Both the position numbers and the translations under genes were made by a program. The notes below the pieces were generated by a model. It saw only the letters and a program-made list of their open reading frames with translations. It had not been told where the DNA came from and did not search any database. A stretch of 64,000 nucleotides of DNA from Delphinus delphis. Its lineage: Eukaryota; Chordata; Mammalia; Artiodactyla; Delphinidae. Location of the stretch: positions 46,353,559-46,417,558 of the forward strand of contig NC_082686.1 in assembly GCF_949987515.2 (NCBI RefSeq), written 5' to 3'. How positions within the stretch are numbered: the stretch's first letter is position 1; every line of letters begins with the position of its first letter. Shown piece after piece: positions 1 to 10,420 of the stretch.

Positions 1-137
1 TTTGGCAAAACTTACTTTATTGAGTTATGAGTTCTTTTACATTGTGGATACAAGTTCTTTGTCAGATATACGTACTTAAAATTTCTCTAGTCTCAAGTGC
101 CTTATCTTTTAATTTCCTTTTTATTTTTTAATTAATT
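1..137 (-). repeat. old L1 ORF2 fragment
   Basis: Read on the minus strand this resembles the L1 ORF2 C-terminal region; the plus-strand wording 'gagttcttttacattgtgg...caagttctttgtcagatata' is the familiar antisense L1 phrase just before the KIFSQ-like segment. It is more diverged than the L1 that follows and runs off the window edge, so its length is unknown. Assigned from remembered L1 structure. Confidence 0.6.
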
Positions 138-156
138 TATTTTTAAAATTTTTATT

Positions 157-368
157 CTTTTATTTATTTATTTTTTGTGGTACGCAGGCCTCTCACTGTT
201 GTGGCCTCTCCCGTTGTGGAGCACAGGCTCCTGACGTGCAGGCTCAGCGGCCATGGCTCACAGGCCTAGCCGCTCCGCGGCACATGGGGTCTTCCCGGAC
301 CGGGGCACAAACTCGTGTCCCCTGCATCGGCAGGTGGACTCTCAACCACTGAGCTACCAGGGAAGCCC
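157..368 (-). mobile_element. CHR-2-type tRNA-derived SINE
   Basis: Full-length SINE read on the minus strand. The head (right end) is GGGCTTCCCTGGTAGCTCAG, with a tRNA-like A box and a B-box-like segment near 305-325; the A-tail appears as a T-rich run at the left. It is flanked by an AT-rich 19-bp duplication at 138-156 and 369-387 (one shift in the A run). It sits in the 3' tail of the next L1, so it is younger than that L1. RNA polymerase III-type promoter boxes are present, but activity cannot be judged. Confidence 0.88.
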
Positions 369-730
369 TATTTTTAAAAATTTTATTATTTTTTAACGTC
401 TTTACTGAGTATAATTGCTTTACAATGGTGAGTTAATTGCTGCTGTATAACAAAGTGAATCAGCTAAACATATACATATTTCCCCACATCTGCTCCCTCT
501 TGCGTCTCCCTCCCACCATCCCTATCCCACCCCTCTAGGTGGTCACAAAGCACGGAGCTGATCGCCCTGTACTATGCAGCTGCTTCCCACTAGCTATCTG
601 TTTTACATTTGGTAGTGTATATAAGTCCATGCCACTCTCTCGCTTCGTCCCAGCTTACCTGTCCTCCTCCCCATGTCCTTAAGTCCATTCTCTATGTCTG
701 TGTCTTTATTCCTGTCCTGCCCCAGGTTCT

Positions 731-3700
731 TCAGAACCTTTTTTTTTTTTTTAAAATTCCATATGTTAGCATATGGTATTTATTTTTCTCTTTCTGACTT
801 ACTTCAATCTGTATGACAGTCTCTAGGTCCATCCACCTCACTACAAATAAATCAATTATGTTTCTTTTTATGGCTGAGTAATATGCCATGGTATATATGT
901 GCCACATCTTCTTTATACAGTCATCTGTTGATGGACACATAGGTTGCTTCCATGTCCTGGCTATTGTAAATAGGGCTGTATGAACATTGTGGTACATGAC
1001 TCTTTTTGAATTATGGTTTTCTCAGGGTATATACCCAGTAGTGAGACTGATGGGTCATATAGTAGTTCTATGTTTAGCTTTTTAAGGAAGCTCCATACTG
1101 TTCTCCATAGTGGCTGTATCAATTTACATTCCCACCAGCAGTGCAAGAGGGTTCCCTTTTCTCCAGACCCTCTCCAGCATTTATTGTTTGTAGATTTTTT
1201 GATGATGGCCATTCTGACTGGTGCGAGATGACGTCGCATTGTAGTCCTGATTTGCATTTCTCTAATGATTATGATGTTGAGCATCCTTTCATGTGCTTCT
1301 TGGCCATCTTTATGTCTTCTTTGGAGAGATGTTTATTTAGGTCTTCTGCCCATTTTTCGATTGGGTTGTTTGTTTTTTTAACATTAAACTGCATGAGCTG
1401 CTTGTATATTTTGAAGATTACTCTTTGACAGTTGCTTCATTTGCGAATATTTTCTCCCATTCTGAGGGTTGTCTTTCCGTCCTGTTTATCATTTCCTTTG
1501 CTTTACAAAAGGTTTTAAGTTTCGTTAGGTCCCATTTGTTTATTTTTTATTTCCATTACTCTAGGAGGTGGATCAAAAAATATCTTGCTGTGATTTATGT
1601 CAAAGAGTGTTCTGCCGATGCCTTTCCCTAAGAGTTTTACGGTGTCCGGCCTTACATTTAGGTCTTTAATCCATTTTGAGGTTATTTTTGTGTATGGTGT
1701 TAGGGGGTGTTCTAATGTCATTCTTTTACATGTAATTGTCCAGTTTTCCCAGCACCAGTTATTGAAGAGCCTGTTTTTTCTCCATTGTATATTCTTGCCT
1801 CCTTTATCAAAGATAAGGTGACCATATGTGCGTGAGTTTCTCTCTGGGCTTTCTATCTTGTTCCATTTATCTATATTTCTGTTTTTGTGCCAGTACCAGA
1901 CTGTCTTGATTACTGTAGCTTTGTAGTATATTCTGAAGTCCGGGACCCTGATTCCTCCAACCCGATTTTTCTTTCTCAAGATTGCTTTGGCTATTCAGGG
2001 TCTTTTGTGTTTCCATACAAATTGCAAAATTTCTTGTTCTAGTTCTGTGAAAGATGTCATTGGTAATTTGATAGGGTTTTCATTGAACCTGTAGATTGCT
2101 TTGTGTAGTATAGTCATTTTCACAATATTGATTCTTCCAATCCAGGAGCATGGCATATCTCTCCATCTGTTTATGTTATCTTTGATGTCTTTCATCAGTG
2201 TTTTATAGTTTTCTGTGTACAGGTGTTTTGTCTCCTTAAGTAGGTTTTCCTAAGTATTTTACTTTTTGTTGCTATGGTAAATGGGATTGTTTCCTTAATT
2301 TCTCTTTGGATCTTTCTTTGTTACTGTATAGGAATGCAAGGGATTTCTGTACATTAATTTTGTATCCTACAACCTTACCAAATTCATTGATTAGTTCTAG
2401 GAGTTTTCTGATGGCATCTGTAGGATTCTCTATGTATAGTATCATGTCATTGGCAAACAGTGACAGTTTTACTCCTTCTTTTCCAATTTGTATTGTTTTT
2501 ATATCTTTTTCTTCTCTGATTGCTGTGGCTAGCACTTCCAGTACTATGTTGACTAATAGTGGCGAGAGTGGACATTCTTGTCTTTTTCCTGACCATAGAG
2601 GAAATGCTTTCAGTTTTTCACCACTGAGAATGATGTTTTCTGTGTGTTTGTCACATATGGCTTTTATTATGTTGAGGTAGTTTCCCTCTAATGCCCACTT
2701 TCTGGAGAGTTTTTATCATAAGTGCATGTTGAATTTTGTCAAATCTTTTTCTGCATCTGTTGAGATGATCATATGGTTTTTATTCTTTAATTTGTTAATA
2801 TGGTGTATCACATTGATTGATTTGTGTATATTGAAGAATCCTTGCATCCCTGGGACAAATCCCACTTGATCATGGTGTGTGATCTTCTTAATGTGTTGTT
2901 GGATTCTGTTTGCTGGTATTTGGTTGAGGATTTTTGCTTCTATGTTCATCAGTGATATTCGTCCATAATTTTCTTTTTTCTGATGTCCTTGTCTGGTTTT
3001 GTTATCAGGGTGATGGTAGCCTCATAGATGAGTTTGGGAGTGTTCCTCCCTCTGCAATTTTTTTGAGAAGGATAGGTGTTAACTCTTTTGTATTGTTTGA
3101 TAAAATTCATCTGTGAAGCCATCTGGTCCTGGACTTTTGTTTGTTGGAAGATTTTGTTTTGTTTTTTTTTTTTTTTACGGTGTGCGGGCCTCTCACTGTT
3201 GTGGCCTCTCCCGTTGCGGAGCACAGGCTCCGGACGCTCAGGCTCAGCAGCCATGGCGCACGGGCCCAGCCGCTCCGTGGCATGTGGGATCTTCCCGGAC
3301 CGGAGCACGAACCCTTGTCCCCTGCATCAGCAGGCGGACTCTCAACCACTGCGCCACCAGGGAAGCCCTGTTGGAAGATTTTTAATTACAGTTTCAATTT
3401 CATTACCTGTGATTGGCCTGTTTTTGTGTTCTAATTCTTCCTGGTTCAATCTTGGAAGGGTCTACTTTTCCAAGAATTTGTCCGTTTCTTTAAGGTTGTT
3501 CATTTTTTGGCATATAGTTGCTTGTAGTAATCTCTTATGATCCTTTGTACTTCTGTGGTGTTAGTTGTAATCTATCCTTTTCTTATCTAATTTTATTGAT
3601 TTGCATCCTCTCCCTTTTCTTCTTGATGAGTCTAGCTAAAAGTTTATTAATATTGTTTATCTTCTCAAAGAACCAGCTTTCAGTTTTATTGATCTTTGCT

Positions 3701-4765
3701 ATTGTTTTCTTTGTTTCTATTTCATTTATTTCTGCTCTGATCTTTATGTTTTCTTTCCTTCTACTAATTTTAGGCTTTCTTGATTCCTCTTTTTCTAGTT
3801 GCTTTAGTTGTTAGGTTAGATTGTTTATTTGAGATTTTTCTTGTTTCTTGAGGTGAGCTTGAATTGCTATGAATTTCCCTCTTGGAACTGCCTTTGCTGT
3901 GTCCCACAGGTTTTGGATCATCGTGTTTTGATTGTCATTTGTTTGTAGGTATTTTTTGATTTCCTCTTTGATTTATTCAGTGATCTCTTGGTTATTTAGC
4001 AGCGCACTGTTTAGCCTCCATATATTTGTGGTTTTTACTGTTTTTTTCCTGTAATTGATTTCTAAGTCTCATAGCCTGTTGCTTGGAAAAGATGCTTGAT
4101 ATGATTTCAATTTTCTTAAATTTTTCAAGGTTTTATTTGTGACCCAAAATGTGATCTATTCTGGAGAATGTCCTGTGTGCACTTGAGAAGAAAGTGTATT
4201 CTTCTGCTTTCAGGTAGAATGTCCTAAAAATATCAATTAAATCTATCTGGTCTATTGTTTCCTTTAAAGCTTGTGCTTTCTTATTTATTTTCTGTCTGGA
4301 AGATCTGTCTATTGGTGTAAGTGGGGTGTTAAAATACCCCACTATTATTGTGTTACTGTCGATTTCTCCTTTTATGGCTGTTAGCATTTGCCTTATGTAT
4401 TGAGGTGCTCCTTGTTGGGTGCATAAATATTTACAATTGTTATGTTTTCTTCTTGGATCAATCCCTTGATCACTATGTAGTGTTCTTCCTTATCTCTTGT
4501 AACAGTCTTTATTTTAAGATCTATTTTGTGTGATATGAGTATTGCTAATCCAGCTTTCTTGTGTTTGTATTTTCATGGAATATCTTTTTCCATACCCTCA
4601 CCCTCAGTCTGTATGTGTCCCTGTGTCTGAAGTGGGTCTCCTGTAGATACCATATATAAGGGTCTTGTTTTTTTGTATTCATTCAGCCAGTCTGTGCCTT
4701 TTGGTTGGAGCATTTAATCCATTTACATTCAAGGTGATTATCAATACGTATGTTCCTATTACCAT
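731..4765 (-). pseudogene. L1 ORF2 (endonuclease-reverse transcriptase), broken
   Basis: Decayed ORF2 from an ATG at 4763-4765 to about 731-757. Order on the minus strand: endonuclease (about 4100-4765, with a SRIDHILGHK segment near 4133-4165), reverse transcriptase (about 2000-3100), then the C-terminal region with the [17 protein letters not shown] cysteine motif near 1120-1170. An intact ORF2 is about 1,275 residues; here the longest surviving pieces are about 150 residues. The catalytic FADD of the RT reads FAND at 2446-2457, so one active-site aspartate is lost. A CHR-2 SINE interrupts it at 3156-3369. No function remains in retrotransposition. Confidence 0.9.
3156..3369 (-). mobile_element. 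CHR-2-type SINE inserted in L1 ORF2
   Basis: Minus-strand SINE with head GGGCTTCCCTGGTGGCGCAG at the right end and an A-tail seen as a T run at 3161-3176. It is bounded by a perfect 13-bp target duplication GTTGGAAGATTTT at 3143-3155 and 3370-3382. The duplicated site is L1 ORF2 sequence, so the SINE landed after the L1. High CpG retention in the body compared with the CHR-1 copies suggests a fairly recent insertion. Confidence 0.93.
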
Positions 4766-4803
4766 TTTCTTAATTGATTTGGGTTTGCTTCTGTGTTTCT
4801 CAC

Positions 4804-5690
4804 TTAGAGAAGTCCCTTTAGCATTTGTTTTAAAACTGGTTTGGTGGTGCTGAATTCTCGTAGCTTTTACTTGTCTGTAAAGCTTCTGATTTCTCCATTG
4901 AATTTGAATGAGATCCTTGCTGGGTAGAGTAATCTTGGTTGTAGGTTTTTCCCTTCATCACTTTAAATATGTCCTGCCACTCCCTTCTGGCTTGCAGAGT
5001 TTCTGCTGAAAGATCAGCTGTTAACCTTATGGGGATTCCCTTGTATGTTATTTCTTGTTTTTCCCTTGCTGCTTTTAATATTTTTTTCTTTGTATTTAAT
5101 TTTTGATAGTTTGAATAATATGTGTCTCAGCATATTTCTCTTTGGGTTTATCCCGTATGGGACTCTCTGTGCTTCCTGGACTTGACTATTTCCTTTCCCA
5201 CATTAGGGAAATTTTCGACTATAATCTCTTCAAATATTTTCTCAGACCGTTTCTTCTTCTCTTCTTCTTCTGGGTCCCCTATAATTCGAATGTTGGTGCA
5301 TTTAATGTTGTCCCAGAGGTCACTGAGACTATCCTCAATTCTTTTCATTCTGTTTTCTTTATTCTGCTACAAGGGAACTATTTCCACCATTTTATCTTCC
5401 AGCTCTCTTATCTGTTCTTTTGTCTCAGTTATTCTGGTATTGATTCCTTCTAGAGTATTTTTAATTTCAGTTATTATGTTGTTCATCACTGTTTGTTTGC
5501 TCTTTAGTTATTCTAGATCCTTGTGGAATGTTTCTTGTATTTTCTCCATTCTGTTTCTGAGATTTTGGATCATCTTTACTGTCATTACTCTGAATTCTTT
5601 TCCAGGTAGATTGCCTATTTCACCTCATTTATTTGGTCTTGTAGGTTTTTACCTTGCTCCTTCGACTGTAACATATTTTTTTGCCATTTC
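4804..5690 (-). pseudogene. L1 ORF1 (RNA-binding chaperone), broken
   Basis: Decayed ORF1 upstream of ORF2 on the minus strand, ending at a stop at 4804-4806, about 40 bp from the ORF2 ATG, the usual L1 ORF1-ORF2 spacing. The start is placed near 5690 (frame beginning MKWQKN). A recognisable central piece at 5148-5348 contains a polar, charged stretch (EDSLSDLWDNIKCTNIRIIG) matching the end of the coiled coil and the start of the RRM-like part of ORF1p. Intact ORF1 is about 300 residues; here no frame exceeds 71 residues. An overlapping 227-residue frame at 5122-5805 on the opposite strand is only its antisense shadow. Confidence 0.85.
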
Positions 5691-6052
5691 ATTTTTTTTT
5701 TTTTTTGATGGGTGGGTCTATATTCCTGTCTTACTGGTTGTTTGGCCTGAGATGTCCAGCACTGGATTTTGCAGGCAGTTGGATAGAGCCAGGTCTTGGT
5801 GCTGAGATGAGGACCTCTGGGAGGCCTCACTGTGATTTATATTCCTTGGGGCCTGAGGTTCTCTGTTAGCCCAGAGGTTTGGACTTGGAGCTCCCACCAC
5901 AGGAGCTCAGGCACAACCTCCGGCCCGGTTGCTGGGGGTTCCTCCCATCCCCTTAGGTATCCACAGTCCCCCACCAGTGCCTGGTAGGTGCCCTTGTTGT
6001 GCAGAGACATGAATTCCACGTCCTCCTAGTCTGTCATCTTGACTCTGCCCCA

Positions 6053-6687
6053 GGAGAGACCCTTTTTAAATCAAGGTTCATTGTCTTTCTCCCCAGGCTA
6101 GTCCTCCCTCCTGTTTCTATCTGTGGTGATATTCTCCTAATCAGCAGGAAGTTCTTTGGTAAAAACAGAAAATTTTGGTCAGTGACCATCTGCTTATCAG
6201 TGGTTAGAAAATAAGTTTTGTGAATTTTCCCCCGAGCCATGGGGGTTTATTCATTACCTTAAGCACCTTGAAACCTCTTTTCTTTTTCTTTCTTCTTCTT
6301 TTTTTTTTTAGCTATAAAGGTTTAGGATCATATAATGAAACAGAAGGACTTACTAATAAATAGCATAAGAATGCCAACTTCTCCACGGTCTTTGGCCCTG
6401 GGGTAGGAAAACTACCTTTCATGTTGGACAGGGATTATATCCTGGCATGAAAAATTTGTTTAAACCTTGAAAATCAAATGTACTGATTCCTTTTCCAAGA
6501 ACTGTCATTAATTCATTTTTTCATTAGACAAGTCCTGGACTTTGGTTCCTCCTTTGGTAAAGTGAGAACAGCATTTCCCACTGGCCAAAAAAAAGCAGAG
6601 GTCAGTGCAATAAAAAAACTTAAAACCAAGACATGCTGCACTTCTCAGGTGAAAACTTTTATGTAAGAAAAAAGTATTGATTTATTT
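6053..6687. other. no recognisable feature
   Basis: AT-rich unassigned sequence with a T run at 6300-6310. I see no coding frame, RNA gene or repeat that I can name. Confidence 0.5.
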
Positions 6688-6698
6688 CTAAAATATCA

Positions 6699-6762
6699 TT
6701 ATATATATATTTTAACATCTTTATTGGGGTATAATTGCTTTACGATGGTGTGTTAGTTTCTG
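6699..6762 (-). mobile_element. 64-bp L1 3'-end stub with target duplications
   Basis: Only the last ~55 bp of an L1 3'UTR (TTTAACATCTTTATTGGGG type, minus strand) plus a short (TA)n-like tail. A perfect 11-bp duplication CTAAAATATCA flanks it at 6688-6698 and 6763-6773. This is an extremely 5'-truncated L1 integration. Confidence 0.85.
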
Positions 6763-6773
6763 CTAAAATATCA

Positions 6774-7267
6774 CTATCTTTTTAAGAAATGCTTCAGAAG
6801 GCAAAATGTTTTCATTGTTTTGGAAATTAAATAAAAGTACCAGCAAATATTGGCTTAAAGATGTAACTAACGGGGTCATTTTAAAGACAATCATGCATGT
6901 CATTGACATTTGAAATGAAATAATCATGGAAAAAATGAATGTTTTGGTTATTTGTGATGGGAAAGTACAGATGTTGGCCCCTTGATCATGGAGTTTAATA
7001 AAGTTAATGGGAATTTGTGGATGCTTGGAGAAAGACAGATTGACCCAACTGTCCTGTAATACTGATGCTTAATATTTTTTTCCATGTCTATTTTATTCTC
7101 TCTTTCATCAAATAAAATATCGTGGTCTTTAAATTTTAATTTTATGACCTGTAACTTTTATTATAGACTGGTTCTGACCTAAGAAGTCACTTGGCCAAGT
7201 TCTGTCTGTATTTTATCGACTGGAATGACTTTATCTGAATTACATTCAGATAAAGTTATCAATTGTT
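6774..7267. other. no gene; one perfect hairpin
   Basis: Unassigned sequence without a gene. It contains the inverted repeat at 7228-7256 listed separately. Confidence 0.5.
7228..7256. repeat. perfect 13-bp inverted repeat
   Basis: Arms ACTTTATCTGAAT (7228-7240) and ATTCAGATAAAGT (7244-7256) are exact reverse complements separated by TAC. No transposon end is apparent around it. Confidence 0.95.
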
Positions 7268-7470
7268 ATAGTTGGCCTGGAAGGCCAAATGATGGAGTGG
7301 AAAGCTTACTGGACAAGGAGTTCTGAGAACTGAGTTCTTGCTCCAGGTCTGTGGGATCGTAGCTAAGCTATTTTCCTCTTTGGGCCTCAGTTTCATCTGT
7401 CAAATAGGGGATGAATATATTGCATGTAACCACCTCAGGTGGCTTTGTGTGGCACTAAATAAGTGTGAAA
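7268..7470 (+). repeat. MIR SINE
   Basis: Diverged MIR on the plus strand: the core passes through 'ctgtgggatcgtagctaagc' and the typical 'gggcctcagtttcatctgtcaaat' stretch at 7381-7406, followed by a 3' part with 'taagtgtgaaagc'. An ancient mammalian element, inactive. Confidence 0.75.
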
Positions 7471-7489
7471 GCAATTAAAAAAATTCTAT

Positions 7490-7720
7490 CAGAATGTAAA
7501 TTGGTACAACCACTATGGAGAACAGTATGGAGGTTCATTAAAAAACTAAGAATAGAACTACCATATGATCCAGCAATTCCACTCCTGGACATACATCTGG
7601 AGAAAACCATAATTTGAAAAGATACATGCACCTCAATTCATTGCAGCGCTATTTACAATAGCTAAGGCATGGAAGCAACCTAAATGTCCATCAACAGATG
7701 AATGGATAAAGAAGATGTGG

Positions 7721-7758
<38 letters not shown>

Positions 7759-8244
7759 GGAATATTACTCAGCCATGAAAAAGAACAAAATAATGCCATT
7801 TGCAGTAACATGGATGGGCCTAGAGATTAACATACTAAGTGAAGTAAGTCAGACAAAGACAAATATCGTATGATATCACTCATATGTGGAATTAAAAAAA
7901 AGATACAAATGAATTTATTTAAAAAACAGAAACAGACTTAACAGATATTGAAAACAAACTTATGGTTACCAAAGTGGAAACGTGGCATGGGGGAGAGATA
8001 AATCAGGAGCTTGGGATGAACATACACACACTACTATATATAAGATAGATGACCAACAAGGACCTACTGTATAGCACAGGGAACTCTACTCAATATTCTG
8101 TGATAACCCATATGAGAAAAGAATCTAAAAAATGAATCTAAAAATGAATATATGTATCTGTATAACTGAATCAGTTTGCTGTACACCTGAAACTAATGCA
8201 ACATTGTAAATCAAATATACTTCAATAAAATTAAAATACAAAAA
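7490..8244 (+). mobile_element. 5'-truncated L1 (ORF2 end and 3'UTR)
   Basis: Plus-strand L1 starting inside the ORF2 C-terminus (ATGGAGAACAGTATGGAGG region) and running through a 3'UTR of the 'ctactgtatagcacagggaactc...gtacacctgaaactaa' type to an A-rich tail. A ~15-bp target duplication, roughly ATTAAAAAATTCTAT, lies at 7474-7489 and 8245-8259. ORF2 is interrupted by a CA repeat and stops. It inserted next to the 3' end of the MIR. Confidence 0.88.
7724..7756 (+). repeat. (CA)n microsatellite
   Basis: About 16-17 CA units replacing the 'tggtacatatatacaatgg' part of the L1 ORF2, as seen in sister copies near 44360 and 63040. Likely length-polymorphic. Confidence 0.97.
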
Positions 8245-8259
8245 ATTAAAAAATTCTAT

Positions 8260-9344
8260 AACACTGTACTTTAGAAGACTCTAATTTACATTTCATTGCC
8301 TCTATGGTGATCTACATTTGTCAAGCGAATTTATCTTCATGTCCACATTTACTCCCTTTTCCAATTACTCCTTTCTGACATCAGTGGCATCACCATTCCT
8401 CTAATCACAGAGGCTGGAGATTTTGTAGACCTATTCTGTTTTTCTGTGACCTTTTACTGCTGTCTTCAATTTTTCATCCAGCCTCATTATTTCTCCCTCT
8501 GTGTTACAGCTCAGTTTTCCTCTTTCACTCTGTTGTCATTGCTATCAATCTCTGTTCAACCTTCTCTTCTTTAGTAATAAGTCAGGAGATAGTGTAGCAA
8601 GAACCATGCTCAGCTTTATTCCTACTTGGGGGTCTTACCTCACAAAAGACCTTCTAACCAGTGACATTTTAGCTAAAACGCTCCAATAGAAAGCAGAGGA
8701 TGGTTTTTATGCATTATACACTGAATCCTATTTTGGGGCAGGCATTTTGGGGACACCTGAACTTGCATAAAAGGAGAACATGATATCTAGAGGTTATGGC
8801 TACAGACAGTATATAGAAGAGATACAGGGAAAGAGTTGATACTTATGGCTGAGGGAGAGGTTCTCCAAAGAATTGAGATTGGTTCTTCTCTTTAGAAGTG
8901 GGTTAGAGAAGTGGGTGATATTTGAAAATCCAGAGAGGGAAAGAGAACCTAGGAAATCTGTTAGCAGGGAGCAGAGGCTCAGGCAGTGAGCAGGAGTCTA
9001 TATCTTGGGAGGGGGGCTGTTATGAGCTAGTAATGTCTCCAGCCAAGGATGAGGAACTGAGTGTACAAGAGTGTACCAGGTACTAAGCACCAAATAGATT
9101 AGAGGTGGGGATCAGTTTGTTGAAGCAAAACAAAGCCAGGTTATCAGAATGGGGGAGGATAATCTAGCACCTTCTTTAATTCAAGTGAATGGTTCTGTGT
9201 TCTACAAGGTTTGAGTGAAAGCTCATTAAATCCTTTTTACTTAAAATCAAGTTTGTCCTAGGGATTGTGGCATGCTGAGGCTAATTCAGCTATGGAGAAA
9301 GGAGTTCTCTGCAGGCTGAGAATGAGGCGAGGTTGGCCGACAGC
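8260..9344. other. no recognisable feature
   Basis: Unassigned, apparently single-copy sequence. No open frame longer than about 60 codons, no exon-like segment and no repeat I can name. Confidence 0.45.
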
Positions 9345-9535
9345 AGCACTGTTGGGGAAAGAAACTTGGCTTTGAAATCAAGATACCAGTATTCTGGCCC
9401 AGTCCCATACTACCTTGTGACAGTGAGCAAGTTATTGACTTTTCTGAGAATCAGTTTCCTCATCTGTAAGGTAAGGATAAGACGGTGTATGTAGTAAGGA
9501 TACTTTCAGGCTTAAGTAAAATGATATATAGCTTT
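9345..9535 (+). repeat. MIR SINE
   Basis: Plus-strand MIR: 'ggctttgaaatcaagataccagtat' followed by 'gagcaagttattgact' and the hallmark 'cagtttcctcatctgtaa' at 9450-9468. Diverged, ancient. Confidence 0.75.
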
Positions 9536-9754
9536 GGGAACTATACTGGGCTATATATTCATTGATATTTTCACTGACTTTAAAAATAGTGTTTCTGCCA
9601 CTTTCATGTGTGAGAAAAGCAGACCTTTAGAAAATTTTTTGAAATTATGTGCAAGGCTTGCTTGTTTTTGGGTTGAACTAAATTTACTCCCTTTGGGAGT
9701 CACTTTCTTGAACAAAACTAGGTTTTTTTTTTTTTTTTGAGCAAATGCTAAAAA

Positions 9755-10420
9755 GTCATCCTTTCATTCAACCAATATTTACTGAGCATCTACTATATGC
9801 AAAGCACTGTTCTAAGGGCTTGGGATATTTAATAAGCAAATCAAACACAAATCTCATAATGAAGCTTACATTCTGGTGGGAAGAGATAGATTGTAAACAA
9901 TGAACATAATACATATAATATATTAGAATGTGCTAAGTGCTATGGAAAAGGATAAAGCAGGAGAAAGAGAGAGGTGAACTTTTAAATGTAGTTAGGGTAG
10001 GGGGTCTCATTGAAAAGATGATACTTGAACAAAGACTTGTGAAAATGCACGAGTAAGCTGTGTGGATCTTTGGAGGAAGAGTGTGCTCCTGGCAGAGGGA
10101 ACAGCAAGGGCAAAGGCCTTGAAGTGGGTGCTTCCCTGCCATGTTCTAGGGTAGGTATCGGAAAACTTAGCCCGTGGACCAAACCTGGCCCACAAACTGT
10201 TTTGGTACATAAAGTTATGGGCACACAGCCATGCACACTGTTTACACATTATGCATGGTTTCGTTTGTATGACAGCACCAGAGTTGAGTAGTTGCAATAG
10301 AAACATTATGGCCTTCAAAAATGTAACTATTTACTCTTTGAAAAACTTTACAAAACAAGTTTGCCAACCCCTGCTCAAGAGGCCGGTGCTGGAGTGGAGT
10401 GAACAAATTACAGTTTTACT
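9755..10420. repeat. ancient mammalian interspersed repeat, interrupted
   Basis: Begins with a 'ttcattcaaccaatatttactgagcatctactatatgc' stretch, which resembles the antisense 3' end of MIR/L2-type elements, then 'gaagcttacattctggtggg', and reaches 'ggcagagggaacagcaaggg' at 10094-10113. The same wording recurs in diverged form near 37620 and in part near 12560 and 27545, so this is a repeat family rather than unique DNA. I cannot assign the family name. A hAT-type element interrupts it at about 10148-10373; the host resumes with 'gaggccggtgctggagtgga'. Confidence 0.55.
10148..10373 (+). mobile_element. non-autonomous hAT-type DNA transposon
   Basis: About 225 bp with imperfect terminal inverted repeats: left 'AGGGTAGGTATCGGAAAAC', right 'GTTTGCCAACCCCTG', close to the CAGGGGTCGGCAAAC type of ancient mammalian hAT-derived miniature elements. 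The interior shows 'ttagcccgtggaccaaacc' and 'cagagttgagtagttgcaa', characteristic of that family. No transposase is encoded. A possible 8-bp target duplication (TGTTCTAG / TGCTCAAG) matches at only 6 of 8 positions. Family name left open. Confidence 0.7.

Larger units (their letters stand above)
388..6052 (-). mobile_element. L1 LINE, near full length, minus strand (L1-A)
   Basis: Minus-strand L1 with 3'UTR (388-about 730), ORF2, ORF1 and a short 5'UTR that starts GGGGCAGAGTCAAGATGAC at the right end, as L1 5' ends do. About 5.4 kb after subtracting the SINE at 3156-3369. The 3'UTR is the TTTAACRTCTTTATTG type shared with the L1s at 14238 and 48785. The 5'UTR is only about 360 bp and lacks the T-rich block seen in the copy at 14238. 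I could not find a convincing target-site duplication because a SINE interrupts the 3' tail. Both ORFs are broken, so the copy is dead. Confidence 0.9.

Noticed and set aside
5122..5805. 227-codon plus-strand open frame, longest on that side of L1-A
   Set aside because: It is antisense to L1 ORF1. Its low-complexity, Ser/Leu/Phe-rich translation is what the reverse strand of an A-rich LINE gives.
9723..9738. T run as a possible processed pseudogene or SINE tail
   Set aside because: No SINE or gene-like body and no flanking duplication next to it.
9982..10318. Two overlapping minus-strand open frames of 84-103 codons
   Set aside because: They span the ancient repeat and the nested hAT element, with no conserved domain.
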